From the NCBI GenBank assembly GCA_002368175.1, contig AP018172.1:1424001-1488000 (forward strand): a stretch of 64,000 nucleotides of DNA, given 5' to 3'. The DNA is from Calothrix sp. NIES-2098 (lineage in GTDB: Bacteria; Cyanobacteriota; Cyanobacteriia; Cyanobacteriales; Nostocaceae). The notes beneath the pieces are model-generated. The model saw nothing but the letters and a program-made list of their open reading frames with translations. It was not told the origin of the DNA and did no database searches. Made by a program: the position numbers and the translations under genes. Positions 43,010 to 51,660 of this stretch are shown in pieces; the stretch's first letter is position 1; the number at the start of each line of letters is the position of its first letter.

Positions 43010-43186
43010 CTATAAATATTGCATTTTAGTTGTGATTCTATGTTTATGATAATCCGCGCTCTGTAGGGTGGGCAATGCCAGCCCTTTCAACGCGAACAAA
43101 TGAACTAGTAAGAGATAATTAATAAAAGCCTTACCCTGACTAATTTCTAAAGCATAAAGCCGTTTGCAGCAGACATGAAAGTGCAT
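43010..43186 (-). CDS. Possible 58-residue ORF at the IS4 edge
   Basis: Starts at ATG 43186 with GGAGG 8 nt upstream, just after the transposase stop, and reads across the left inverted repeat (MHFHVCCKRLYALEISQGKA...). The strong ribosome binding site is suggestive, but the frame passes through a repeat and out of the element, so chance is possible. Confidence 0.25.
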   Translation of the reverse strand: MHFHVCCKRLYALEISQGKAFINYLLLVHLFALKGLALPTLQSADYHKHRITTKMQYL

Positions 43187-44739
43187 TGAATTATCCTCCA
43201 GGCGATTTAAGTCAAAACCAGAAATATTAGCTTTTGTTTTGAGTATTCTGATGGGTATCTAAAAGTCGCGCAGTAGAAACGTGACGATGTTTGCTGTCAA
43301 CTATTAAAGGTTCTCGCTTTTTCTTTACCCCTCGAATCGCCTTGAGGAAACATTTAAGTTCGACTCTGGCTGCTAAATCTTGCAAAACCAACACCATTTG
43401 CTCAAGAGAAAAGGTCTCAAATGCTTGCCAATGGACGGCTGGAATTGCAATCATCATTCCCCGGTAAGTGCCAGTAATTTCATCAACTAAATAGAAATCT
43501 GACAAGCTAGCATCAATTTTACCGACTCCATGTACAGATCCTAAGGCAGCTTTGAGAGTAGCAAGAATGTTGTATGTTGTTAATGCCATCGAAAATGAAA
43601 ATAAAGCTGCTTTGGGATAGGCTAAGGTTTGAATTTCGCCGTGAAAATTCTCAGTTACAGTTTGAAAAAGAGTCTCCAGGCTCCAGCGATTACGATACAA
43701 TTCAGCAATTTTTGCAGCATCCGCATCATGAGAGGGTAAATTGGTCAAAATGGCGATTTCCCATTCCTTGTCTCGGGTTGGTTTGAACAATTTCAGCAAA
43801 ATCCGGCGAGATTTCAGCAAATTACCGTCGTAATTAATTTCGATTTCCTGCTCAAATAGATTGCCTGTATCTGTGTGACCTACAGCTTTTAATTGCGAGA
43901 GTTGTTGATAACCTAACGACCCATGTTGACGAACCACAAAAAAAGCTTGTTGGTTTGCAATCCTAAACAGAAACTTGGCTGTACAAAAATTTCGGTCTCC
44001 ATTCCAAACTTCATTTGCTTTGACACTCAAAAGTACATCATCAAATAAACTACGCTCTTGGGCATGAGCATCAACACAGGGAAAAATATCTATTACTAGC
44101 TTTGACAGTGGATCTGACACAACTATCGCTTTCCCTGGTAGAGCCTTAGCTGCAAATAACCGAATTGCATCTAGTCGATGGTCTGTGGCACCTAGACAAG
44201 TCCCATCAACAATTCTGTGTTGATATCCCGGTAGTGGATTTGGCTGTTCTCCTGCCATTTTTTGAATGAGCAACTGCAATTGGCTTGCTGTTTGTCTAAC
44301 TAACGCCTGACTCACGCCCAGTTCCACGCCAGAGAGCTTTTTATATAGTGCAGTACTACTCACTATTAAGTTCGCAGCTCTTGCTTTGTAGGCTGCATGA
44401 ACCGATTTCTGAATTCCACACACTACCAAACTCATTAAATCAACTTGGCTGGAAAACAATAAGTCTTGCTGGTATTGGACTTTTGCATGGGTTTCAAATA
44501 ATTTATCCATGATTTCTGGGGCGAATACTCGCTCCATTAATCCTCGTGCCATCACACTTATTGGACTTTCTTGCACAAATTGTTCAAAGATGGCGGATAG
44601 CATTTTGATGCCCAAAACAGTTGAATATGTTGAGGATACATCGAAGTCGTACCTCACATTCCTTACTGGGGTTGGGTTTCAGATATTCATGAAGTAGTTC
44701 ATTTGTTCGCGTTGAAAGGGCTGGCATTGCCCACCCTAC
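43063..44739. mobile_element. IS4-family insertion sequence, 45-bp inverted repeats
   Basis: The ends 43063-43107 and 44695-44739 are perfect 45-bp inverted repeats, each beginning GTAGGGTGGGCAATGCCAGC from outside. The 1.68-kb element contains one transposase on the minus strand plus a 120-bp stretch beyond its stop. No target duplication was recognised, and identical repeats suggest a fairly recent insertion. Confidence 0.85.
43227..44657 (-). CDS. IS4-family DDE transposase
   Basis: A 476-residue transposase. Asp residues in RIVDGTCL (first D) and NGDRNFCTAKFLFRI (second D) and the Y-x2-R-x3-E box YRNRWSLETLF give the DDE triad; the usual Lys at the end of that box is Thr here. The frame is intact and the inverted repeats are perfect, so the element may still move. 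Confidence 0.88.
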   Translation of the reverse strand: MRYDFDVSSTYSTVLGIKMLSAIFEQFVQESPISVMARGLMERVFAPEIMDKLFETHAKVQYQQDLLFSSQVDLMSLVVCGIQKSVHAAYKARAANLIVSSTALYKKLSGVELGVSQALVRQTASQLQLLIQKMAGEQPNPLPGYQHRIVDGTCLGATDHRLDAIRLFAAKALPGKAIVVSDPLSKLVIDIFPCVDAHAQERSLFDDVLLSVKANEVWNGDRNFCTAKFLFRIANQQAFFVVRQHGSLGYQQLSQLKAVGHTDTGNLFEQEIEINYDGNLLKSRRILLKLFKPTRDKEWEIAILTNLPSHDADAAKIAELYRNRWSLETLFQTVTENFHGEIQTLAYPKAALFSFSMALTTYNILATLKAALGSVHGVGKIDASLSDFYLVDEITGTYRGMMIAIPAVHWQAFETFSLEQMVLVLQDLAARVELKCFLKAIRGVKKKREPLIVDSKHRHVSTARLLDTHQNTQNKS

Positions 44740-44753
44740 GTGTTTACTATATA

Positions 44754-45149
44754 CTAGGCAGTTACTACATTCTCATCTGTTGTTTTCTCTGCATTATTTT
44801 TCAAGCGGGTTAATCTGCCTTTACGGATACGTTCGCTGTCTCTAACGCCGCCTGCAAGCTCATATTCATCGCTGTTTTTGCCGTACCTTAAACCAACACC
44901 TACCAGAATTTTATCTGAAAGATTGCTTAAGGCTTTTTCCATTTCATCAAGCTTTTTTTTAGAAGAATCAATTACAGCTATAGCATCGTTATAATCATTA
45001 AGGATATTGTTAACTTGGTCTATTAATTGAGTCAGATTTTGTAAGTTACAATTATCATCAAAACTGATATTTGGATCTATAGCTTTCAGTCTAGCAACTC
45101 TAAACTTAGCTTTTTCTAGAATTCGAGATGTACGTTGTCTACGAGACAT
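44754..45149 (-). CDS. Hypothetical coiled-coil protein
   Basis: A 131-residue basic protein: residues 1-25 are Arg-rich, 35-80 a likely coiled coil (LTQLIDQVNNILNDYNDAIA, SSKKKLDEMEKALSNL), then a conserved segment ILVGVGLRYGKNSDEYELAGG and VRDSERIRKGRLTRLK. I have seen this tail in hypothetical proteins of several cyanobacteria but know no function. It directly abuts the IS4 end. Confidence 0.6.
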   Translation of the reverse strand: MSRRQRTSRILEKAKFRVARLKAIDPNISFDDNCNLQNLTQLIDQVNNILNDYNDAIAVIDSSKKKLDEMEKALSNLSDKILVGVGLRYGKNSDEYELAGGVRDSERIRKGRLTRLKNNAEKTTDENVVTA

Positions 45150-45926
45150 GGATTTGCACCTTTAAGAGCTTTTGAGAGCTATTTTGGCTCAATTTAGGTG
45201 GATTGTGGCTCAGCAAAAATCGCAATTTTTTGAGCAAAAATATTCATCTATGCCCGTGATTTCTCTGAATTAGATCGCTAAGTGTTGATTTGCAGAGAAA
45301 TAATATGTTTAAGTAGCACAAAAAATACTATGTTAGTAACTAAAGTAGCATTAGGCGATCGCACCCTTCGGGGAAGTCAAAAGTAAGATACTGCGATCGC
45401 TTTAACCTTAAGGCTTAATGTTCAAGCTGTAAGGCTTTATGTTGTAACTGTAAGACTTAATGTTCAAGCTGTAAGCCTTCATGTTGTAGCTGTAAGGCTT
45501 AATGCTCAAGCTGTAAGACTTCATGTTGTAACCTTAAGGCTTAATGTTCAAGCTGTAAGGCTTTATGTTGTAACGTTGATGACCAAAGTTTGTTGGTGAA
45601 TGCATTTTGACAAAGCTAGGGCGATCGCACTTTACAATAGTTTTCGCATATTTGAACCATATCTGTTGTAGGGAACATCCACAGGCTTTCGGTTACACAG
45701 ATATCTTATCGATGCCGTGCCCCTACCGAGTAATTCATCTTCGCGACTTACCTTGGGATAAGCAAAGAATAATTGAAGATACTGAGGTACATGAGGTAGC
45801 AAAAATATTTATTCAGGCGAATTGTTATCATCCCGCAGTGCCAGGTATCGATATTCGTAAATGTTGATTCTACAGTGCATTAGAGGCTTTTAATAAATCT
45901 TCTTAAATTTCTGAAAGCCTTAAATG
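45150..45926. other. Long spacer with a tandem array
   Basis: About 780 bp. Contents: a 21-bp period array (next entry) and a weak 86-codon frame at 45607-45867 starting with TTG that I do not accept as a gene. No RNA gene recognised. Confidence 0.5.
45406..45573. repeat. 21-bp period tandem array, 8 half-units
   Basis: Exactly eight 21-nt units alternating A (CCTTAAGGCTTAATGTTCAAG) and B (CTGTAAGGCTTTATGTTGTAA with shift 21). Units 1-2 and 7-8 are identical pairs, so a 42-bp period has been partly homogenised. Stops in all frames; non-coding. Same period and unit number as the array at 31001. Confidence 0.9.
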
Positions 45927-47585
45927 TTACAGTTTACAAGTCTCGATGCGAGAGAAGAGACCACCCCGCCATACCCGGCGCGAAACCACCCTTCCCACTC
46001 CCGCCATACGCCATACGAAAAACACGCACACGGGGAGGTGTCCCTTAGGGGCTGAGGTATCAAAAATGACAGTGCTGTAGCTAATCCAACTGCTATCTAC
46101 TCTCCATCCTACGCGATCACCAAATTTATTCCAGGCTTCTTCGTCATAGTTACCGTCTGGCTTACCACCAACGCTTAAGTAAATTTCTTTTTGAACGCTG
46201 AAGCCAAAACGTCCATTGCTGTATTTTACCCATAGGCGGTCAATTGTGCGGAGGTCAGTACAGGGAAAGTTTAATAATTCATCAGATCTTATCCAGTCGC
46301 CTTTCTCTCGCCCTACTGTTTGAAGCATTACTAAATAAGTTTCATAATCAGCATCTTTCCAGTTTCCTGCTGCTAGCAAGTCGCGCAGCTTGGTATAATC
46401 TATGCCTTTTTCTGAACTGAGGTCATCGTCTTCTTTAGGTGTCGGTTCTTTGGTGTCACTAGTTGAGATTGGCTGCGATGAAATAGTATTACTTGTCGAA
46501 ATTGACTGCTGAGGAATCAAGCGATTATGTATAGCTTCAACATCCTCATCTCGAAGTTTGAGAATTTGCTGTAATCGCTGTAAATCGCCAAGAGTTCCAT
46601 CACTTAGAATTGGTTCTTCTCCTAAAGCTTCAGTTAGAGTTTGTTCGTATTCCAGCAAACTTTCTTGTAACTCACGGAATGGTTTGAGAACTTCTTCTTC
46701 TATCGCTGCTGCTACTTCCGAGTTTAACCCCAACTCCCTTTGTCTACGAATCAGAACCTTACGTCCCACAACTGAGACACGACCATTTCTGACACGTTGC
46801 TCAACTTCTTTACGATACTCTAATTGCGGATTGCCTACTGGTGCTTTAGCTAGGCGAATTGTATAACCTTCCCGAACTGCGAAAATTTCTGGCTTCATTG
46901 CTGGTTTTGCTTCCTGCACCTTACGCTTGGCATATTCATGCAGTGCTGCTACTGTAATAAAACCATCATTATCGCTTGCGGCTCCTGTCTCAATTCCCTC
47001 AATTAAATAGCGGGTGTAAACCCCGCCTCCTGAATCTTCAAAAGATTTTTGTGTAGCTGTAGAAGAGGTTAACACAGCTCTACCTTCACCACCTAATTGC
47101 TCAACAATTTCATTTGTAATGCTGAGAGTGGAAATTTCTTTAGCACTCATACCCTCAGCAAAAGCACCGCTAAAGCAGCAGTCAAGAATTAAAACTTGTC
47201 GCTTGGATTTGCTACGGCTCATGTAACGTTCATGAATGAATTTGGCGTCTACTGCTGTACCAATTCTTGGGAAACCTTGGGGATTAATTTGAGTGTTGCG
47301 GCTGATAAAAAATAGATTTCCGTCTTCATGTCTATAGCCATGTCCAGAAAAATAAAGCAGCACTACATCATCTTTCTGACATTTTTCCATGAACAACTGC
47401 TCAATTTCTGAGCGCATAGTATCAGAATCAGGACTAGACAAAAATTTGACTTCATCAAACCCGCCTATCTTTGAATTCAGCAAAACACGCTGCATTGCTT
47501 CAATATCTTTGATTACACCAGATAAATTATTTATCTTCTGAGATTCATACTCACTAGCCCCAATCAGCAATGCATATTTCGCCAT
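45927..47585 (-). CDS. Caspase-family peptidase fused to a GUN4 domain
   Basis: A 552-residue protein. Residues 1-250: peptidase C14 (metacaspase-like) domain with catalytic His in LLYFSGHGYRHED and Cys in LILDCCFSGAFAEG. Residues 260-370: charged linker with a coiled region. Residues 395-530: GUN4 domain (YTKLRDLLAAGNWKDADYET; RTIDRLWVKYSNGRFGFSVQ; FGDRVGWRVDSSWI), which in plants and cyanobacteria binds Mg-porphyrins. The tail LFSRIETCKL is typical of GUN4 proteins with extra domains. A tetrapyrrole-sensing protease is a reasonable inference. Confidence 0.88.
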   Translation of the reverse strand: MAKYALLIGASEYESQKINNLSGVIKDIEAMQRVLLNSKIGGFDEVKFLSSPDSDTMRSEIEQLFMEKCQKDDVVLLYFSGHGYRHEDGNLFFISRNTQINPQGFPRIGTAVDAKFIHERYMSRSKSKRQVLILDCCFSGAFAEGMSAKEISTLSITNEIVEQLGGEGRAVLTSSTATQKSFEDSGGGVYTRYLIEGIETGAASDNDGFITVAALHEYAKRKVQEAKPAMKPEIFAVREGYTIRLAKAPVGNPQLEYRKEVEQRVRNGRVSVVGRKVLIRRQRELGLNSEVAAAIEEEVLKPFRELQESLLEYEQTLTEALGEEPILSDGTLGDLQRLQQILKLRDEDVEAIHNRLIPQQSISTSNTISSQPISTSDTKEPTPKEDDDLSSEKGIDYTKLRDLLAAGNWKDADYETYLVMLQTVGREKGDWIRSDELLNFPCTDLRTIDRLWVKYSNGRFGFSVQKEIYLSVGGKPDGNYDEEAWNKFGDRVGWRVDSSWISYSTVIFDTSAPKGHLPVCVFFVWRMAGVGRVVSRRVWRGGLFSRIETCKL

Positions 47586-47839
47586 TTTGCTTGCTTAGTT
47601 TCGTTAAAATACGCGAATTTTCTATAATTCTATATTTTATACAGTGTTTTCAAACTCAAAAAGTAGCGACTGTCTTGAAAGTCAAGCGATGCGCAACCCA
47701 ACGAAGTAACGTAAATGTTGGGTTTCGTTCCTCAACCGAACCTACAATTAAGTCTAATTGAGAGTTTGAAAATAGTACCTACACCTACGCAGTTTTTATT
47801 ACTTGCAAATAAGCAAGCGATGCTCGCTAATTAAAATAC

Positions 47840-48412
47840 TTAACTCATAGGTCGTAACATTTCCCGTACTGTAATTATGCACTCAGGAAATGCCAAGGGA
47901 GAAATTTGCACATCCTCTGCGAGAATACTCTCACTTTGATAACCTTCTGGACTTGGTAAGCGATAGACATAAAGCTTTCGCTTATTTACATCTAAAACCC
48001 AGTAATCTAAAATACCCGACTTGGCATATAGAGGCGCTTTGACTTCTCGGTCATATTTGAGACTAGTATCAGCCACTTCAATAATCAAAAATATCTCTGA
48101 TGGAGTGGGATGATGGTCATCGTAATCTAAAGAATCGGGAACTACCACAGCTACATCTGGTTCTGGTTCCGAATAATCATCTAGTTGCACAGGGGACTGA
48201 AACCGCAGTAAAACTTGAGCGCTTATGCGGTTTCGCAATAATCTATCTATGCGAGTAATTGCTGATTCGTGAGCAGTTCCCTTAGCTACCATCTGAATTA
48301 TTTGCCCTGCAATTAACTCAACCCGTTCTTCTGGACGAAAAATTCCCGCCTCTGCCATGCGGTGATAATCTTGAACTGTTAAAAGGCGAATAGCTAAAAC
48401 CATATCACTCAA
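47840..48412 (-). CDS. Uma2 family (DUF820) endonuclease-like protein
   Basis: A 190-residue Uma2 protein: LTVQDYHRMAEAGIFRPEERVELIAGQI start, EPEPDVAVVVP (Asp), IFLIIEVADTSLKYDREVKAPLYAKSGILDYWVLDVNKRKLYVYR with the Glu-x-Lys pair of the nuclease-like core. Sequence is not close to the copy at 10762, as expected for this large family. Function unknown. Confidence 0.85.
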   Translation of the reverse strand: MSDMVLAIRLLTVQDYHRMAEAGIFRPEERVELIAGQIIQMVAKGTAHESAITRIDRLLRNRISAQVLLRFQSPVQLDDYSEPEPDVAVVVPDSLDYDDHHPTPSEIFLIIEVADTSLKYDREVKAPLYAKSGILDYWVLDVNKRKLYVYRLPSPEGYQSESILAEDVQISPLAFPECIITVREMLRPMS

Positions 48413-48460
48413 GCCGAACAGTTCCGTGCTTTTGCTGCTTATTATTCTATGCTTTTAAAA

Positions 48461-48547
48461 CGGAGAGGGAGGGATTCGAACCCTCGTTGAAGTTGCCCCC
48501 AAACAGCATTTCCAGTGCTGCGCCTTCAACCACTCGGCCACCTCTCC
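48461..48547 (-). tRNA. tRNA-Ser(GGA)
   Basis: On the minus strand an 87-nt cloverleaf: acceptor GGAGAGG/CCTCTCC, D arm GCCGAGTGGTTGAAGGC, anticodon arm CAGCA-CTGGAAA-TGCTG (anticodon GGA), a long variable arm as in class II tRNAs, and T arm GAGGG-TTCGAAT-CCCTC, then discriminator G. CCA is not encoded. It reads UCC/UCU codons. Confidence 0.97.
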
Positions 48548-48639
48548 AGGTGCCACGATTTACGATTCTACACTGAAATTCCAGAAAATGCAAAGATGAA
48601 AGAAAATATTTGAGAGTACAGTTAAAATCTCCAATCAAA

Positions 48640-49008
48640 ATGTCCCGAACATACACGATTAAAGTTCACGATCGCAATTCTGGCAAAGAATACACCCTAC
48701 AAGTGCCAGAAGACCGTTACATATTGCACAGCGCCGAAAACCAGGGGACGGAATTGCCGTTTTCTTGCCGTAATGGGGCTTGTACGACTTGTGCGGTGAG
48801 GGTGCTGTCGGGAGAAATTTATCAACCAGAGGCAATTGGATTGTCGCCTGAGTTGCGGCGCAAAGGTTATGCCTTATTATGTGTGAGTTATCCCCGTTCT
48901 GATTTAGAAGTGGAGACCCAAGACGAAGATGAAGTCTATGAACTCCAGTTTGGGCGCTATTTTGCCAAAGGGAAAGTTAAAGCGGGTTTACCCTTAGATG
49001 AGGATTAA
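48640..49008 (+). CDS. [2Fe-2S] ferredoxin, plant-like
   Basis: A 122-residue soluble electron carrier. The start is the ATG at 48640 (MSRTYTIKVHDRNSGKEYTL); 48610 would add 10 residues unlike the family. The cluster ligands are in CRNGACTTCAVRV and the distant Cys of YALLCVSYP. The C-terminal extension (YELQFGRYFAKGKVKAGLPL) exceeds the ~98 residues of PetF and matches the longer cyanobacterial ferredoxins of unclear partner. Only 3 nt separate it from the next gene. Confidence 0.92.
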   Translation: MSRTYTIKVHDRNSGKEYTLQVPEDRYILHSAENQGTELPFSCRNGACTTCAVRVLSGEIYQPEAIGLSPELRRKGYALLCVSYPRSDLEVETQDEDEVYELQFGRYFAKGKVKAGLPLDED

Positions 49009-49011
49009 GAT

Positions 49012-49587
49012 TTGGTTGGCGCAAAGGTGCAGATTAAGACTCTGGCGGCGCAGTTTGGCGTATTAGTGCGGAAAATAGTCATTTTGGCTTGTCTATTACT
49101 CCTTGTGAGTTGTCAAGCCAACAATCAACTCACAGCCAATCAGGTGCAGGTGAAGATAGCGCGGGTGGTAAGTGGGCAAAGTTTGGAAGTTTTAGGGATG
49201 GCTGAACAACCAAATTTGATTTCCCAAGTGCGGTTAATTGGAATTGATGCGCCCGATATCCGTCAGCGTCCTTGGGGAGATAATGCCAGACAAGCGTTAG
49301 AGACACAAATTGGAGGCGCAGAACAAGTTGTCACGTTGGAGTTTGACATTGAACCCAAAGACAAAATTGGCCGGACTTTGGCGTATGTATGGAAAGATAA
49401 GAAATTGTTGAATGAAGAATTAGTCAAACAAGGGTACGTATTATTTGTACCGCGATCGCCTAATCACAAATACGACCAGCGTTTAGAACGTGCCCAACAA
49501 TGGGCGAGAATCATGGGACAAGGAATTTGGCAACCAGAAAAACCCATGCGCCTCACGCCTGCTGAGTTTCGCCGCCAGTATCGATGA
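49012..49587 (+). CDS. Thermonuclease-family lipoprotein, altered catalytic Glu
   Basis: A 191-residue exported SNase-domain protein starting with TTG at 49012; lipobox LLVSC at about residue 34. In VRLIGIDAPDIRQRPWGDNA the Arg is kept but the catalytic Glu of staphylococcal nuclease (DTPE) is Asp; the second Arg is kept in DKIGRTLAYVW. The likely start could also be internal (GTG before RKIVILACLL). It follows the ferredoxin gene by 3 nt, suggesting co-transcription. Confidence 0.85.
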   Translation: MVGAKVQIKTLAAQFGVLVRKIVILACLLLLVSCQANNQLTANQVQVKIARVVSGQSLEVLGMAEQPNLISQVRLIGIDAPDIRQRPWGDNARQALETQIGGAEQVVTLEFDIEPKDKIGRTLAYVWKDKKLLNEELVKQGYVLFVPRSPNHKYDQRLERAQQWARIMGQGIWQPEKPMRLTPAEFRRQYR

Positions 49588-49712
49588 TAGAGGCAGGGGG
49601 CAGGGGGAGATGAAGGAGTGTGGGGAGTGTGGGGAGAAATGACAAATGACCATTGACTCTTGCTCAATGCCCAATGCCCAATAACCAACGACAAATGACA
49701 AATGACAAATTT
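49588..49712. repeat. Dispersed repeats running into a start codon
   Basis: GGCAGGGGGCAGGGGG, GTGTGGGGAGTGTGGGGAG, CAATGCCCAATGCCC and TGACAAATGACAAATGACAAAT. The last unit includes the ATG of the next gene. Confidence 0.75.
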
Positions 49713-50514
49713 ACAAATCTTTCTCGACATAGCCACAGAAGCGGCTTTAGCTGCTGGTGAAGTATTGCAAGGTTACTGGGGTAAATTAGAAGATGCGATC
49801 GCAGAAAAAGGTCGTCCTGGCGATCTAGTTACCGTTGCTGATAAAGCTTCGGAAGTGGTTGTCTTGGATGTTTTGCGTCGCCACTTTCCCGAACACTCTA
49901 TCTTGGCTGAGGAGTCTGGGAAACTGGGAAATCAGGAAAATCAATATCTTTGGGCAATCGATCCTCTTGATGGGACGACCAACTACGCTCACCAATATCC
50001 TTATTTTGCTGTTTCGATTGGGTTATTAATTAATGGCGCTCCTCAAGTAGGTGTCATTTATAACCCCTTCCACAATGAGCTATTTCGGGCGGCGGCTGGC
50101 TTGGGTGCAACACGTAACCGTCGCCCGATTAAAGTTTCTGATACTTCTGAACTAGGTAAAAGTCTGTTGGTAACGGGATTTGCCTACGATCGCCGGGAAA
50201 CATCTGATAATAACTATGCAGAATTTTGTCATTTCACCCATCTAACTCAAGGTGTGAGGCGCAGTGGTTCAGCCGCGATGGATTTAGCTTATGTTGCTTG
50301 TGGGCGTTTTGATGGCTATTGGGAAAGGGGACTTTCTCCTTGGGATATGGCGGCTGGCATCATTATCCTGCAAGAAGCTGGCGGGAAGGTGACTGCCTAT
50401 GATGCCAGTCCTTTCAAAATTGAGTCAGGAAGAATTCTCGCTACTAACGGCCGCCTGCACGAAAGTATCAGTCAGGAATTGATGCAAGTTCGTCCGCTGT
50501 CAAGTTGGACTTGA
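49702..50514 (+). CDS. Inositol monophosphatase family enzyme
   Basis: A 270-residue Mg-dependent phosphatase. Metal site motifs: ILAEESG (Glu), WAIDPLDGTTNYAHQYPYF and WERGLSPWDMAAGIIILQEAGG. The family includes inositol-1-phosphatases, histidinol phosphatases and sugar bisphosphatases; the DPLDGTTN form is closest to SuhB-like enzymes. A histidine-synthesis gene (hisZ) is near, so a histidinol-phosphatase role is possible but unproven. The start region is formed by dispersed repeat (ATGACAAAT). Confidence 0.9.
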   Translation: MTNLQIFLDIATEAALAAGEVLQGYWGKLEDAIAEKGRPGDLVTVADKASEVVVLDVLRRHFPEHSILAEESGKLGNQENQYLWAIDPLDGTTNYAHQYPYFAVSIGLLINGAPQVGVIYNPFHNELFRAAAGLGATRNRRPIKVSDTSELGKSLLVTGFAYDRRETSDNNYAEFCHFTHLTQGVRRSGSAAMDLAYVACGRFDGYWERGLSPWDMAAGIIILQEAGGKVTAYDASPFKIESGRILATNGRLHESISQELMQVRPLSSWT

Positions 50515-50624
50515 GGAAATTAACTATTTGAGGGTATGACTTTTAACAATTTACCACTGACAGATCGCCAATATAGCGAAGTAAACTAGAAAAATATTTC
50601 GCTGAAATTGGTGCATACCCTTTT

Positions 50625-51584
50625 ATGTCTTTAAGAATAGATCGCGGACTTTTTAAATATGATTTCATAGACCATCATGCAGTTTTGTGCATTCCTGTTG
50701 ATGCGGATGTAAAAGAGATTCGCAAACGCTATTTAGCAATTGCGCGAATGTTACATCCTGATACCAATGCTGCTGCAAGTGCGTCTGAAAAGCAGCTAGC
50801 TAACGAATTTTTATCAAAGTTGGTGAACCCAGCTTACGAAAAACTTTCTGCGGAACGCACTCGTGCGGAATACATGATCGTTCTGTCCCAAATGGGTAAG
50901 CGTTTAGTACAAGAATCTACTGCGGTGGATATTCACTCCAATTTGGGTAAACAGTTAGCCACTGCACCAGAATCAAATATAAATCAGGTATATAAAACTG
51001 CGATCGCTAAACTTGCAGAAACCCAATATCAGTCATTGCAGCAAGTACCGCAAATCATCGCCCAGATTAGTGAGTTGAATTTAGTTTACCTGATGCGGAG
51101 TGCTGGTAAATCCTTAACCGCACCACCCCCACCATTGATTCAACCCACAGCGAATCCAGTTCCGCCAAATCCTGCACCAGCACCACCACCTCCGCCACCA
51201 GCTGCTAACGAAGATTCAGCAGTGGAACACTATCTCCGTCGCGCCCAAACTTTGATTGACAAAAACCAATTTGCCCAAGCTCAAGTAGAACTGCAAGATG
51301 CTTTAAAACTAGAACCGAAGAATAGTCGATGCCATAGCCTGATAGCATTGGTGTATTTGAAGCAAAATCGCTTGAAGATGGCCAAGGTTCACTTTGAGAA
51401 TGCGCTGAAATTAGACCCCAATGACAAACTAGCGTTGGAATGGAAACCAAAACTAGACAAAGCTTTAGGGCAACAATCTGGTAATTCTAAGGGAACTTCA
51501 CCTTTCAATATTGCTGGTAAACAATCAGATAAGTCTGGAGGTGGTGGTTTGTTTGGTGGTTTGTTTGGTGGAAAGAAAAATTAA
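50625..51584 (+). CDS. J-domain protein with TPR repeats
   Basis: A 319-residue protein: J domain (residues 10-75) with the HPD motif in ARMLHPDTNAA, a middle helical segment, a Pro-rich linker (PPPPLIQP, PAPAPPPPPPAA), two TPR units (residues 200-275), and a Gly-rich tail GGGGLFGGLFGGKKN. J proteins stimulate Hsp70 ATPase; the TPRs may recruit a client. Cytosolic, no membrane span seen. Confidence 0.88.
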   Translation: MSLRIDRGLFKYDFIDHHAVLCIPVDADVKEIRKRYLAIARMLHPDTNAAASASEKQLANEFLSKLVNPAYEKLSAERTRAEYMIVLSQMGKRLVQESTAVDIHSNLGKQLATAPESNINQVYKTAIAKLAETQYQSLQQVPQIIAQISELNLVYLMRSAGKSLTAPPPPLIQPTANPVPPNPAPAPPPPPPAANEDSAVEHYLRRAQTLIDKNQFAQAQVELQDALKLEPKNSRCHSLIALVYLKQNRLKMAKVHFENALKLDPNDKLALEWKPKLDKALGQQSGNSKGTSPFNIAGKQSDKSGGGGLFGGLFGGKKN

Positions 51585-51660
51585 TCAGCGACTCACGCTT
51601 AGTGCTATTTCCATAATCAAGAGATTTTGCCAGAGAACGGAATAGTATTACGGAGGATTA

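Noticed and set aside
45607..45867. 86-codon frame starting with TTG after the 21-bp array
   Set aside because: No recognisable motif, no ribosome binding site, Cys/His-rich mixed composition; could be decayed coding sequence but not supportable as a gene.
48447..48656. 69-codon minus-strand frame near 48.5 kb
   Set aside because: It lies across the tRNA-Ser gene and the ferredoxin start region; the tRNA structure explains the sequence.
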